A stretch of 64,000 bases of DNA from the NCBI GenBank assembly GCA_964482025.1, contig CAYZVN010000003.1, positions 1 to 64,000 of the forward strand, given 5' to 3'. Below the pieces are notes generated by a model that was not told where the DNA came from, ran no database searches, and saw only the letters and a list, made by a program, of their open reading frames with translations. Below, piece after piece: positions 8,501 to 16,993 of the stretch; the stretch's first letter is position 1; each line of letters starts with the position of its first letter. A program made the position numbers and the translations under genes. Source of the stretch: UBA5868 sp964482025. Lineage in GTDB: Bacteria > Pseudomonadota > Gammaproteobacteria > Pseudomonadales > Cellvibrionaceae.

Positions 8501-11500
8501 AGGCATCCTCCGCCTGCTCTAACAGGTCGACGGACGACTTCTGCGCGTCGCTCGACGGCACTTCGTCTATAGCGGCAAAGTCGTTTTCCGTGAGCAATTC
8601 CGCGCTCGGCAGCTCTTCAGCCTCCACGGACGTCAGCTCGGTGTCTGCGGGGTCGGCCTCTTCTGTACCGGCTTCTTCCGGCATATTGGCGGTCAGCAGC
8701 GTCTCCTGCCCCAGCCAGGACTCTTCATGCTCCGACGTTGCGGCCTCGTCGATCTGCTCCGGCTCTGCCGCCAGATCTTCCTCCGACAGCTCCATGATTT
8801 CGCCGTCGCTTGCCGCCAGTGAATCGGCGTCGAGCGCGAAGTCCTCCGCAGCAAATCCGGTGTCCTCCTCGAAGGCAAAGTCGGCATAGGCTTCGGGCTC
8901 TGCGCTCGGTGCTATGGCGCCGGACAGCGCATCGAGTCCCGCCTGCAGATCGGCAGAAATTGGCGAAATGTTTTGCCCCGCCGCCACTTGGTCCACCATA
9001 TCCAGCAGTTTTTCATGAGCGGCGATTGCGGTATCAAAGAAGGTGGCATCCGGAGCCAGTCGGCCCTCGAGCACCGCGCTGTAGATCGCCTGCAATTGCT
9101 CAGCAATGGTGCTCATTGCCGGCAAGTTGGCTTGGCGAGCACCCTCGCTAAGGGTCTGCAGCTCCGTTGCCAGAGGCGTCAGTTCGGCGATCAGCTCCTC
9201 AGGCTCGTGGCGCCGGCGCGCCAAGAGCAGGTCGGCATCCAGCAGTAGGCTCATCTCCTCAGCCATAAAAATGGCCAGCAGCCGCGGGTCGACGGCGCGG
9301 TGATCGCCTTCATCGCCACTTTCACGCAGGTGAATAAGCGGCGCCAAATGCCGATCACTCAACTCCTGAACCCGCGCGATGAACTGCTCCTGCTTGGTCA
9401 GCGTCACCGGCTGGTGCGCCTCTATACAAGCGAGACCCTCGCGGGTGTAGCCGGCCGCATCCTGCAGCAGCTGCAGAATGTCGTCGTCAATGCGCAATTG
9501 ATAGCTGCGCAACTCTTTAATAAAGGTTTCCAACGGTGCCATGATCGCGGCGATGGGCGTCACGGCCGCCATATGGGCGCTGCCTTTCAGGGTGTGCAGG
9601 GCGCGCTGGAGTTGATCCGTCGGCGGCGAGTACAAGGGCGCAGCGGCCGTCATCTCATCGATGTATTCATCGACCACCGCCAGATGGGTCGCAGCTTCCG
9701 ATGCGAAGATCTCCCACAATACCTGGTCTTCGTTTTCGTCCCCGGTATCTTCTGCCAGCGGAGGCTCCACCTCGGTCGGCGGCGGCGAGGGAACATCCTG
9801 GTAACTGCCTGCAGAATCCAAGGCCGCCGGTACTTGGCCTTGAGCCAACTCCTGCGCCCACTGGATAAATTGATTGCAGCGCTGCGGATCCGGGTGTGGC
9901 TGGCGATTCTTGAAAGCTTCGATCATTGCCGGAATTACCTGCAAGACCTGCTCGATCAGCTCTATCTGCACCGGCTGCGCCGCCACAGTCCGATCGAGCA
10001 CTCGATTGAGCATGTTTTCGATAGACCAAGCCAGTTCACCTATGTCCTGCGCATCCACCATGCGGCCGCTGCCTTTGAGGGTGTGGAATGCCCGGCGCAC
10101 CGTGACCATGGCGTCTTCATCGGCAAGATTGGCAGCCCAGCGCGGCACATAGTCGTCCAGAGTCGCCAATACCTCGGCGGCTTCCTCAACAAAAATCTCG
10201 ATAATCTCGTCATCGATGACGCTGTCATCATCCTCGACGTCTTCCGGCTCCGCGGCCTCTGCTTCTACCGGCGTCAGCTCGGCCTCCGGCGCCTCTGCGT
10301 CCGCCTGTGGTGCGGTAGATACAGTAGGTGCGGGAGTCTCGGATGCGGCAGCCACCGGCTCAGCCGGTGTGGAGACCTGAGGCTCCGCGGGCGCAGTGCC
10401 CAAGAAGTAGCCCAGCAGCGCCAGCGCCTCCTCGGCAAGGGCGAGATACACTTCCAGATCCTCGCCATGCCCGCCAATCAAGCGCTCCAGGTAGTAGTCG
10501 ATACTGGCGATCGCTTCCGCCAGAGTTTGCAGCTCTTTCCCCGGCAGTGCGGGTCGCTGTGAAAGCTGATCGCGAATATAAATGCTGCAGGCTTCCGCAA
10601 TCGCCGCCGGGCGCGGCAGCGGCACCATCAACAAGCCGCCCTGGACGTGGTGGAGGGTTTCCACCGCACGGGGCAAGTTGCTGGTATTCCACTGGCTGGA
10701 CATGGCCTCGACTATGGTTTCCTTTACCAATTCCAAACCGGCACGACACTCGGTGAGCACGGCGTGTTTGGCGGAATCAATTTCGACCTCACGCTCGTCG
10801 AGGCTGGCATAGTCTGCGGTTTTGCCTGCACCTTTGGCGATTGCTTCAAGGCGGTTCTCCAGGTGCGCCAAGCCGTTGGCCACATCGATCAGTTCGCTGT
10901 CGGCAAAGCTACCGCGCTCACCAATCGCCGCCAGGGCCTCGTATTGGGTCATCGCTTGCTTGCGCATCTCACCGATGCCGAGCACTGCCAGAGTGTCGGC
11001 AATACGCTTGACGATGGGCAGCATCTCTTCCAAATCACTCAAGCCCCCCTGGCCAGAAAGCGCTAGGTCGAGCAGGTGTTTGCAGGTATTCAATTCATCT
11101 TGCAGCGCCACCACCACCGCGCGTATGGCGTCAGGCTCTGGCGGTGAGATAAGACCTGCGCGCATGGGCGCACCGGTGGAGCTACCCCCGAACAGAGCTT
11201 TATCCAGACAAAAGATCTGCTTGACCTCGGCCACGCGGGTGCCGCCATCTTCGGCGCGGGCTACGTAGTACAGCAGGTTGCGCAGCAACCCCTCGCGCGG
11301 CGGCGCATCCAGCGCAGCCACGCCGTGTTCTTCGAGGATGCGCAGTTCGCGGGCAAGGAAGCGCAACAGCCCACGTACCGCGATGCTCAAATCCACATCG
11401 TCGCGCACCAAGGCCTCTAAAAGCGCGGCGGCGGCATGCCATAAGGGATGAGAAGACGTGCCGCGACTGATGCCTTCCATGCGCACCAGCACTTTATCGA

Positions 11501-12080
11501 GATAGCTCAGATTTTCGTCAACCTTCACCCCCCGCAGCACACTGGCGGTGGCGTACTGATACATCTCCCGCAGCTTACGGAAGACCTCTCGCAGCTTGGC
11601 TTTGTCCTGCAAAATAGGGTGGCGCTCGCCCCGTACTTGGCCGAGTGATGACAGGTCTGGATTAAACAGGTTGGTCTCGCTGAGATAGCTCTGCTTGCGC
11701 ACGGCGCGCAGGTCGTTCAGCAGCGGCAACACCACGCCCGGGTTGTCGTCCTGGTGGTTTTTGACTTGATCGAGGTACAGCGGCAGTTGTAGCAGGGAGC
11801 GCATCAAGGCTTCCTGCGCTTCTTTTTCATTGGTGACCTGACCATTCATCAACGCTTCGGCCAGAGCTTCCATTTCTTCCGCGAACAATGAGGCCCCATG
11901 AAACTCCACCATCTGCAATGAACCGTGCACTTGGTGGATGTAAGTCAGGCAGAAACGTATGCGCGCCGTATCGCGAGGATCCTCAACGTAGGCCTCCAAA
12001 GACTGACGAGCGTCTTTGAGGGTTTCGCCGATTTCGCCAATCACCCAATCGAGGGCGGCGTAGTTACGTTTATCTCCCAT
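5571..12080 (-). CDS. chpA: ChpA, multi-Hpt hybrid histidine kinase of the twitching chemosensory system
   Basis: A 2169-residue CheA-type kinase that receives the PilJ signal and phosphorylates PilG and PilH. Three Hpt domains carry the canonical H-T-L-K-G motif at His666, His829 and His1431. Degenerate Hpt-like segments occur at His52 (H-Q-V-H-G-S) and His478 (H-H-V-Q-G-G), and near residue 970 a further one lacks the histidine. A very acidic Ala/Glu/Asp-rich linker spans roughly residues 1020-1400. Then come a dimerisation helix pair, a HATPase domain (N box M-L-R-N-A-V-D-H-G-I-E near residue 1750, D-G-R-G-I near 1795), a CheW-like regulatory domain, and a C-terminal receiver with phospho-acceptor Asp2095 in L-L-D-I-E-M-P-R-M-D-G. 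The P. aeruginosa protein is about 2470 residues, so this one is somewhat shorter. The gap to pilK is 14 bases. Confidence 0.95.
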   Translation of the reverse strand: MGDKRNYAALDWVIGEIGETLKDARQSLEAYVEDPRDTARIRFCLTYIHQVHGSLQMVEFHGASLFAEEMEALAEALMNGQVTNEKEAQEALMRSLLQLPLYLDQVKNHQDDNPGVVLPLLNDLRAVRKQSYLSETNLFNPDLSSLGQVRGERHPILQDKAKLREVFRKLREMYQYATASVLRGVKVDENLSYLDKVLVRMEGISRGTSSHPLWHAAAALLEALVRDDVDLSIAVRGLLRFLARELRILEEHGVAALDAPPREGLLRNLLYYVARAEDGGTRVAEVKQIFCLDKALFGGSSTGAPMRAGLISPPEPDAIRAVVVALQDELNTCKHLLDLALSGQGGLSDLEEMLPIVKRIADTLAVLGIGEMRKQAMTQYEALAAIGERGSFADSELIDVANGLAHLENRLEAIAKGAGKTADYASLDEREVEIDSAKHAVLTECRAGLELVKETIVEAMSSQWNTSNLPRAVETLHHVQGGLLMVPLPRPAAIAEACSIYIRDQLSQRPALPGKELQTLAEAIASIDYYLERLIGGHGEDLEVYLALAEEALALLGYFLGTAPAEPQVSTPAEPVAAASETPAPTVSTAPQADAEAPEAELTPVEAEAAEPEDVEDDDSVIDDEIIEIFVEEAAEVLATLDDYVPRWAANLADEDAMVTVRRAFHTLKGSGRMVDAQDIGELAWSIENMLNRVLDRTVAAQPVQIELIEQVLQVIPAMIEAFKNRQPHPDPQRCNQFIQWAQELAQGQVPAALDSAGSYQDVPSPPPTEVEPPLAEDTGDENEDQVLWEIFASEAATHLAVVDEYIDEMTAAAPLYSPPTDQLQRALHTLKGSAHMAAVTPIAAIMAPLETFIKELRSYQLRIDDDILQLLQDAAGYTREGLACIEAHQPVTLTKQEQFIARVQELSDRHLAPLIHLRESGDEGDHRAVDPRLLAIFMAEEMSLLLDADLLLARRRHEPEELIAELTPLATELQTLSEGARQANLPAMSTIAEQLQAIYSAVLEGRLAPDATFFDTAIAAHEKLLDMVDQVAAGQNISPISADLQAGLDALSGAIAPSAEPEAYADFAFEEDTGFAAEDFALDADSLAASDGEIMELSEEDLAAEPEQIDEAATSEHEESWLGQETLLTANMPEEAGTEEADPADTELTSVEAEELPSAELLTENDFAAIDEVPSSDAQKSSVDLLEQAEDAFADLAELEGDGFSASDFLMEDEEATSADEAPEDSVFFTTEELTTEVPLLEEEASEFVPAEEAEPSAFDATFDDATFAEVTVSVESEGEGDDLVIAATDGLSAEHPLVDDEEAAEEAGLFVAKEDTTVPSDSSQTDFAATAEDAFEPDEGLEVLRTEAEIEPEPVTLEHPGTIVSGTPRPAEQHDDTAHIEADDFDPDILEIFLEEASELIEEMDEAIHNWESDWSNRDAPDTMKRALHTLKGGARLAGLKNLGELAHDYETFLMVSSDPSSNPNYFQTLLAYQDQVLNGVRGVRALLDGEPAPEPVSPPAPVSSPSAATTDAAPAVVAPESALPVKAVDEDDLDDHFMAPVANRGPVTTQGKRQGPQEMIKVSADLLEELVNLAGETSISRGRLEQQISDLSGAVDEVDGTLRRLHEQLRRLDIETEAQVLFRQERMAAHEQFDPLEMDRYSQLQQITRSLMESASDLVDLKSTLRDKIRDTETLLLQQSRINSALQEGLMRSRMVPFSRLVPRLRRIVRQVSGELGKQVNFELDNVEGEMDRSVLERMVAPLEHMLRNAVDHGIETPEERVAAGKPETGRILLSLAREGGDILLRLADDGRGINMQRVRAKAIERGLMAADAQLTDHEVMQFILQAGFSTAENVTQISGRGVGMDVVAAEIKQLGGAIVIDSKMGVGSQFTVRLPFTVSVNRALMVQLGNDVYAIPLNTIEGIVRVSPFELEHYYSHPDARFEYAGENYQVRHLGTMLDRDLLPRLEGQVLPLPVILVRSAQHTMALQVDGLQGSREIVVKSLGPQFAAVQGLSGATVMGDGSVVIILDPHALVRREVALKELPLPAKALPVETTEAAVHKTIMVVDDSVTVRKVMSRFLEREGFNVVTAKDGVDALQLLQEEIPDLMLLDIEMPRMDGFEVAKNVRSTSRLRHLPIIMITSRTGDKHRQHALSIGVNEYLGKPYQEEVLLQTMEALLSPKNKRA

Positions 12081-12094
12081 TTCGGAGTCCTGTT

Positions 12095-12970
12095 CTATTT
12101 ATGTACGTACGCCTGCACGGCGTCTACCGCCACTCGCCTCATATCCGGGTGGACCCAATCCACCACCTCCCCCAGACCGATCACCAGGATGCCGCCGGGT
12201 TTGAGACGAGCAACGAATGCATTAAGTATTTGTTCGCGCAGCCAGCGCCGAAAGTACACCAGCAAATTCTGGCAGAAGATGGCGTTCACCTTGATGATAG
12301 GCATCTCGCTGATCTCGAGGACATTGCCCTGGTTGAAGCAGATGCGATCGCGCAAGAGTGTCGAAATCTGGTGTTGGTTGCTCTCAACCGGCAAAAAATA
12401 GCGCTGGCGGAAGTGTTCATCCACCAACCGCATCTTGCGTTCACCGTAAACTCCGGTACGTGCAACACACAGGGCCGCACGACTGATATCGGTCCCGGTA
12501 ATCGCGTAGCGCGGCTCGCAGCCCGCATTGCGATAGGCGTCGTGCATCACCATAGCGAGGGAGTAGGGTTCCTCTCCCGAGGAGCAGCCGACGCTCCACA
12601 GATCATAAGCCGTGGTCTCAGGAGAGTTTTGTAAATAACTGGCAACTTGCTGGCCGACAAAATCAATGGAGGGGCGATGACGAAAGAAGCGGGTTTCGTT
12701 GACCACCAGCCGATCTACCAGCAGTGCCCACTCGACCATGCCGGATACCCCGTCCATCACCCGCTGGTAATAATCGCCATAATCGTGGAAACCCAGCTCC
12801 CGCATTCGCATGGTGACCTGGGTTTGCAGAAACACCTTCTGCTGCTCGCCGAGATAAATGCCGGCACGCTCCTCCAGCAACTTGCTCCACAAAGCAAATT
12901 GGGCGTCGGACAGCACAGGTACAGATTGCAGTGACCAAACCATAGGTATCGCCCGGCGCAAGCGTGGCAT
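12095..12970 (-). CDS. pilK: PilK, CheR-type chemoreceptor methyltransferase
   Basis: A SAM-dependent glutamate O-methyltransferase expected to methylate PilJ. The CheR fold is clear: N-terminal helical part, then R-F-F-R-H-R (T-R-F-F-R-H), the SAM motif D-L-W-S-V-G-C-S-S-G-E-E-P-Y-S-L-A-M near residue 125, and F-C-Q-N-L-L-V-Y-F around 235 (R-N-V-L-I-Y-F in classical CheR). I chose the ATG at 12970, giving 291 residues like the P. aeruginosa protein. Its A is the last base of the pilJ stop (TGATG), so the two genes overlap by one base. A second ATG nine codons in (12943) is possible, and neither has a strong ribosome site. Confidence 0.9.
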   Translation of the reverse strand: MPRLRRAIPMVWSLQSVPVLSDAQFALWSKLLEERAGIYLGEQQKVFLQTQVTMRMRELGFHDYGDYYQRVMDGVSGMVEWALLVDRLVVNETRFFRHRPSIDFVGQQVASYLQNSPETTAYDLWSVGCSSGEEPYSLAMVMHDAYRNAGCEPRYAITGTDISRAALCVARTGVYGERKMRLVDEHFRQRYFLPVESNQHQISTLLRDRICFNQGNVLEISEMPIIKVNAIFCQNLLVYFRRWLREQILNAFVARLKPGGILVIGLGEVVDWVHPDMRRVAVDAVQAYVHK

Positions 12971-15159
12971 CAACCCCGGACGCGGCTTGGCTTATGGTGC
13001 GGATCTGCATCCTTATCCTCTTCCACCAACACCTCCGCTTCATCCACGGGCTCAAGATGTGAATCGGATGCCTCGGGATCCGCCGGCGGCTCGATAAAGT
13101 CCACTGCATCCAACCCCGCCCCATCAAACTCCAGTGACGACATTTCCTCGGGAAGCTTAAAGCCAGCAACGGACTCTCGCAGCTTGATTGCCATCCCGGC
13201 CAAGTTACCGATCGCCGCGGCCGTAGCACTGGTACCGGAGGAGGTCTGTGAGGTGATTTCTTGAATCACGTTCATGGTGTTGGAGATGTGGCCGGCAGAC
13301 GCCGCCTGCTGGCGCGCCGCGTTGGAGATATTTTGAATCAACTCCGCCAGGTTTGCCGATACGGTTTCGATCTCTTCCAGAGCAACACCGGCGTCCTGGG
13401 CCAAGCGCGCTCCGCGCACCACCTCAGAGGTAGTCTGCTCCATCGAGATGACCGCCTCGTTAGTGTCGTTCTGAATGGTTTTTACCAAGGCTTCAATCTG
13501 CTTGGTCGCCGTGGCAGAGCGCTCCGCCAGACGCTGTACTTCGTCCGCAACCACCGCGAAACCGCGGCCTGCGTCGCCCGCCATAGACGCCTGAATCGCG
13601 GCGTTCAAGGCGAGGATGTTGGTCTGGTCAGCGATGTCGTTAATCAAGCTAACGATGTCACCGATCTCCTGGGAAGACTCACCCAATCGTTTAATTCGCT
13701 TCGACGTCTCCTGGATCTGCTCGCGAATGGTGTCCATGCCGTGAATCGTGTTCTGTACCACTTTCGCGCCGTTGTTGGCGATGGATACCGAGCGCTCCGC
13801 AACCCCGGCGGATTCGGCGGCGTTGGCCGAAACCTGATCGATGGTCACCGCCATTTCATTCACTGCCGCAGAGGCCCCGGCAATTTCCTGGGCCTGGTGC
13901 TCTGACGCCTCAGCCAAATGCAGCGCAGTTTGCTGAGTATCCTGGGCCGCCGATGCTACCCGCGCCGAAGTTTCGTTGATGCGCGAAACCAAGACTCGCA
14001 GTTGGTCGATGGTGTAGTTGATCGAGTCGGCAATGGCGCCGGTGAAATCCTCGGTTACCGTCGCGGTGGTGGTGAGGTCACCATCTGCTAAATCTGCCAA
14101 TTCATTCAGCAAGCGCAGGATCGCACTTTGGTTGCGCTCATTGGTTTCCGCAGTGACTTTCAAGCGTCGGTTGGTCGCCAAGTTCAACTGCCAACCTACG
14201 GCAATCAGGATGATCAGCGCGAGAGCACCGGCAATGAGCAAGGTGGTGTTGTTGGCACGGCGCGTGTCCGGCAGGGCGTCAATTTGCTCGTTCAAGTCCC
14301 CTAAACGTTCCAGCAGTAATGGCGTACCGTCGAGAATCGCGTTGGTCGCTTGGCGGGCACTGAACAGGGCGGGGGATTTTTCGAAGATATCGCGGACCGA
14401 TCCGCTAACAAAGGCAAACAACTCGGTGATGCGCTGCAGACTTTCCACGGCATCCGGATCAGATACCTTGGTGATGCCCATGGTGGCGTCACCCTTTTTC
14501 ATCGCTTCTAACACTCGACCGAAGCGGTTGGCGTCGATGTTAAATTCGTCAGCCGCTTTGTCGGCATCAAGCCCGCCACGCAACATTTTGTCGACATTAC
14601 GACCGATACGCTCAGCGAACCAGGACTGGCGCTGGGCCATGGAAACCTGCTCGGCAGGTGCGCGGTTTTCCAACAGAATTTCGACGATATTGTCGTGCTC
14701 CGCCTGCAACTGAGGAAGTGCTTCATTCAGTGTCGTGGCCACATCGTGCATCAAAATGATGGCCGCTTCGTTCTCGGTAATGACTTGCGAGTTGTCGCGC
14801 ACCCGGCTCCAAACACCTTCATAAGCTGTCATTTCTTTGTTCAGGGCAGCTCGGGTTTGCGGATCGCTGCTCTTGAACAGATTCCAGGTCGAGTCCATCC
14901 GCGTAACCAGATGTGAGAGGCGTTCGAAGGCCTGCTTGTTACCTCCCGTCGCATCGCGCGATAGTGAAGTCAGCTGGTATGACGATGCTCGCAGCTCTGC
15001 CACCATCTCCCGCAGGTGCTGATCTTTATCCGAGTAAGCCAGCAGCTGGGCGACGATAAACCCCATGACCACCATGCAGCCGAGCAACAGAAAGATCAAA
15101 ACCGCCAATAACGGGTTCGCTTTGAACCGCGAAAAAAGGCCAGCTGATTCAGTTTTCAT
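12970..15159 (-). CDS. pilJ: PilJ, methyl-accepting chemoreceptor for twitching
   Basis: A 729-residue inner-membrane receptor. There is a transmembrane helix at about residues 15-41, a periplasmic helical sensing region (two PilJ-type modules) to about 300, and a second transmembrane helix at about 303-325. A HAMP-like segment follows, then a long cytoplasmic coiled coil with the hairpin tip at about 513-535 (N-I-L-A-L-N-A-A-I-Q-A-S-M-A-G-D-A-G-R-G). The tip has Q-A-S-M where most receptors have E-A-A-R, a PilJ-specific variant. The family senses pilus or surface contact, possibly through PilA, and drives ChpA. The last 50 residues after the coil are acidic and extend beyond the usual end. 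It lies 117 bases after pilI; no terminator is seen between them. Confidence 0.95.
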   Translation of the reverse strand: MKTESAGLFSRFKANPLLAVLIFLLLGCMVVMGFIVAQLLAYSDKDQHLREMVAELRASSYQLTSLSRDATGGNKQAFERLSHLVTRMDSTWNLFKSSDPQTRAALNKEMTAYEGVWSRVRDNSQVITENEAAIILMHDVATTLNEALPQLQAEHDNIVEILLENRAPAEQVSMAQRQSWFAERIGRNVDKMLRGGLDADKAADEFNIDANRFGRVLEAMKKGDATMGITKVSDPDAVESLQRITELFAFVSGSVRDIFEKSPALFSARQATNAILDGTPLLLERLGDLNEQIDALPDTRRANNTTLLIAGALALIILIAVGWQLNLATNRRLKVTAETNERNQSAILRLLNELADLADGDLTTTATVTEDFTGAIADSINYTIDQLRVLVSRINETSARVASAAQDTQQTALHLAEASEHQAQEIAGASAAVNEMAVTIDQVSANAAESAGVAERSVSIANNGAKVVQNTIHGMDTIREQIQETSKRIKRLGESSQEIGDIVSLINDIADQTNILALNAAIQASMAGDAGRGFAVVADEVQRLAERSATATKQIEALVKTIQNDTNEAVISMEQTTSEVVRGARLAQDAGVALEEIETVSANLAELIQNISNAARQQAASAGHISNTMNVIQEITSQTSSGTSATAAAIGNLAGMAIKLRESVAGFKLPEEMSSLEFDGAGLDAVDFIEPPADPEASDSHLEPVDEAEVLVEEDKDADPHHKPSRVRG

Positions 15160-15276
15160 AGGACACTCCCGAGTGAATCAATAATCCGGCGGCAAACGCC
15201 CTGCCGCACAGCAGCGAACGCCGAATACAATAAGTCCGAATAGGGCAGCGCCCCATCACATTGTAGTTTTACAGCC

Positions 15277-15819
15277 TTAGCCCAGCGCTGCATTGGCAAA
15301 GCGTGAATCTTGCAGCAGCGCTGGAATATGCATGACGGCCCAGGTGTTACCCACGGCATCGGTATAGGCACCTTGCACCAAAGGTTGGACGACTTCAGGA
15401 ATATCGGGTGTCTCTTTGCTGTAGCGCTCCGAGGTGAAATGCTGCATCCCGTAAGCTTGGTCGACGATCAGGCCGCTGTAATAATTATTCGAATCGATCA
15501 CCAGTATCCTGTGCTGTTTACGCTGAGCACTGGCCTTGCCACCGAGAAACTGCGCCATATCAAATAATGGTAGAAGGCGGCCGCGCACATTAGCCAGTCC
15601 CACCACCCACGGTTGGACGCCGGGTAGCTTGGTGGAGGGTGGAATTTCCAGCATTTCGGATATTTGCCCCAGCGACACGACAAATCGGTGATTCAGCAGA
15701 GAGAATCCGATGCCGCTCCAGCGAGGCGAGGCGCTAACCTGGGCAGGCAGCGCCTGTGCGTGGCGACGACTGAGTTCCGCGAGTTCAACGAGCGCCTGAA
15801 AGGCAGCTTCCTGTGACAT
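15277..15819 (-). CDS. pilI: PilI, CheW-like adaptor
   Basis: A 180-residue single CheW domain (signature G-V-Q-P-W-V-V-G-L-A-N-V-R-G-R-L-L-P-L near residues 63-81). It couples PilJ to ChpA in the twitching array in the cytoplasm. Twelve bases separate it from pilH upstream, while 117 bases precede pilJ; that larger gap contains no gene and no clear terminator. ATG at 15819. Confidence 0.93.
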   Translation of the reverse strand: MSQEAAFQALVELAELSRRHAQALPAQVSASPRWSGIGFSLLNHRFVVSLGQISEMLEIPPSTKLPGVQPWVVGLANVRGRLLPLFDMAQFLGGKASAQRKQHRILVIDSNNYYSGLIVDQAYGMQHFTSERYSKETPDIPEVVQPLVQGAYTDAVGNTWAVMHIPALLQDSRFANAALG

Positions 15820-15831
15820 AGGGCCCCGCGC

Positions 15832-16194
15832 TTAACCGCACAAATGGGTAATGGCTTTGATCAGCTCCGCTTCGCTAACGGGTTTGGTCAAATACTGTTT
15901 TGCGCCTTGGCGCATCCCCCAGACACGATCGGTTTCTTGATCCTTGGTGGTGACGATAATCACCGGGATAGAGGCGGTCTCCGGAGTGCGGCTCAGCTGG
16001 CGGGTGGCCTGGAATCCGTTTAAGCCCGGCATTACTACATCCATAAGAACCACGTCGGGAAGCTCCCGGCGGGCCTTTTCCACGCCCTCTTCACCATTGG
16101 CAGCGCAAGTCACGGTGTGACCGTGCTTCTCCAACATGCTGGTCAGTTTGTGGGTTTCCGTCGGAGAGTCGTCCACAATCAATACTTTAGCCAT
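15832..16194 (-). CDS. pilH: PilH, CheY-like response regulator
   Basis: A 120-residue single-domain receiver: acidic pair V-D-D near residue 8, phospho-acceptor Asp in V-V-L-M-D-V-V-M-P-G near residue 51, switch Thr in I-V-T-T and the conserved Lys in L-T-K-P. In Pseudomonas PilH opposes PilG, favouring pilus retraction and lowering cAMP. It lies 93 bases after pilG and 12 bases before pilI. A small imperfect hairpin in the pilG-pilH gap lacks a T-run and is not called a terminator. Confidence 0.95.
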   Translation of the reverse strand: MAKVLIVDDSPTETHKLTSMLEKHGHTVTCAANGEEGVEKARRELPDVVLMDVVMPGLNGFQATRQLSRTPETASIPVIIVTTKDQETDRVWGMRQGAKQYLTKPVSEAELIKAITHLCG

Positions 16195-16287
16195 AACTTC
16201 CCCAGAGTCTAAAAACGTACTTCCGGTAATGTGAGTACTTCAATTAACGCTCAGCATCTGCGGATGCTTCACCTCACGCAAGGTGCG

Positions 16288-16683
16288 TCAGCTCGCTTTC
16301 GCCACTTTAACGTGCGCTTCGATTGCACCGAGCAGTTCGCCTTTGCTAAACGGCTTAGTCAAATACTGGTCCGAACCCACAATGCGGCCTTTTGCCTTAT
16401 CAAATAGCCCATCTTTACTGGAGAGCATAATGACAGGGGTGGACTTGAATTCGCTGTTGTTCTTGATCAAAGCACAGGTTTGGTAGCCGTCAAGGCGAGG
16501 CATCATAATATCGACAAAAATAATATCAGGGCGGGTATCGGCAATTTTAGCCAGGGCATCAAAGCCATCAGTGGCAGTAACCACAGTGCAGCCGACTTTC
16601 TGCAACAGAGTTTCGGCAGTGCGCCGGATGGTTTTACTGTCGTCGATCACCATCACTTTGAGATGCTCTAAATTCACGTCCAT
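16288..16683 (-). CDS. pilG: PilG, CheY-like response regulator
   Basis: A 131-residue receiver: I-D-D-S near residue 13, phospho-acceptor Asp in I-I-F-V-D-I-M-M-P-R-L-D-G near residue 58, and L-T-K-P-F at the end. In Pseudomonas, phosphorylated PilG promotes pilus extension and adenylate cyclase activity. The frame is open for 22 more codons upstream, but the ATG at 16683 was preferred: it has TAGGGT eight bases upstream and gives the family length (about 135). It is the first gene of the pil-chp operon, which continues to chpC and probably to the TPR lipoprotein. Confidence 0.95.
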   Translation of the reverse strand: MDVNLEHLKVMVIDDSKTIRRTAETLLQKVGCTVVTATDGFDALAKIADTRPDIIFVDIMMPRLDGYQTCALIKNNSEFKSTPVIMLSSKDGLFDKAKGRIVGSDQYLTKPFSKGELLGAIEAHVKVAKAS

Positions 16684-16993
16684 AGCAGACCCTACTCGAT
16701 TGTTATACAAAGTGTTTGCCGTCAATCTCCGTATCCTCGACTGCGGCAACTTTTAACATAGTTCGTGAGTTTAATCCATAAACGCGTGCGGAACAGGAAT
16801 AAGCATCTCGCCCAACAAAACTACGGAGCATAAACCTCAGTTCCCGCCACTAGCAGGCCTCCTTTATAATCGTCCATAGTCTTCAAAATCGCCACTCTGG
16901 CGGCAAAGCATTTTTTCACAGATTAGACTTGCAGCGCAGTTTTGCAGTATAAGCAGAGCCTATCTTTTCAGCCGCCCTACACGGATAAGATCC
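16684..16993. promoter_or_regulatory. Divergent control region between pilG and gshB
   Basis: This 310-base gap must hold the promoters for the pil-chp operon (leftward) and for gshB (rightward). On the plus strand a TATAAG lies near 16951 and a TATAAT near 16874, but neither has a convincing -35 at 16-18 bases. On the minus strand there are AT-rich -10-like words but no clear pair. No ORF, tRNA or terminator was found. The assignment as control region follows from position rather than from motifs. Confidence 0.5.

Noticed and set aside
9300..10562. A 420-codon open frame on the plus strand, with other long plus-strand frames across 5.5-12 kb
   Set aside because: They are antisense to chpA, rich in Arg, His, Cys and Gln, have no recognisable domain, and arise from the high-GC coding strand opposite a well-identified gene.
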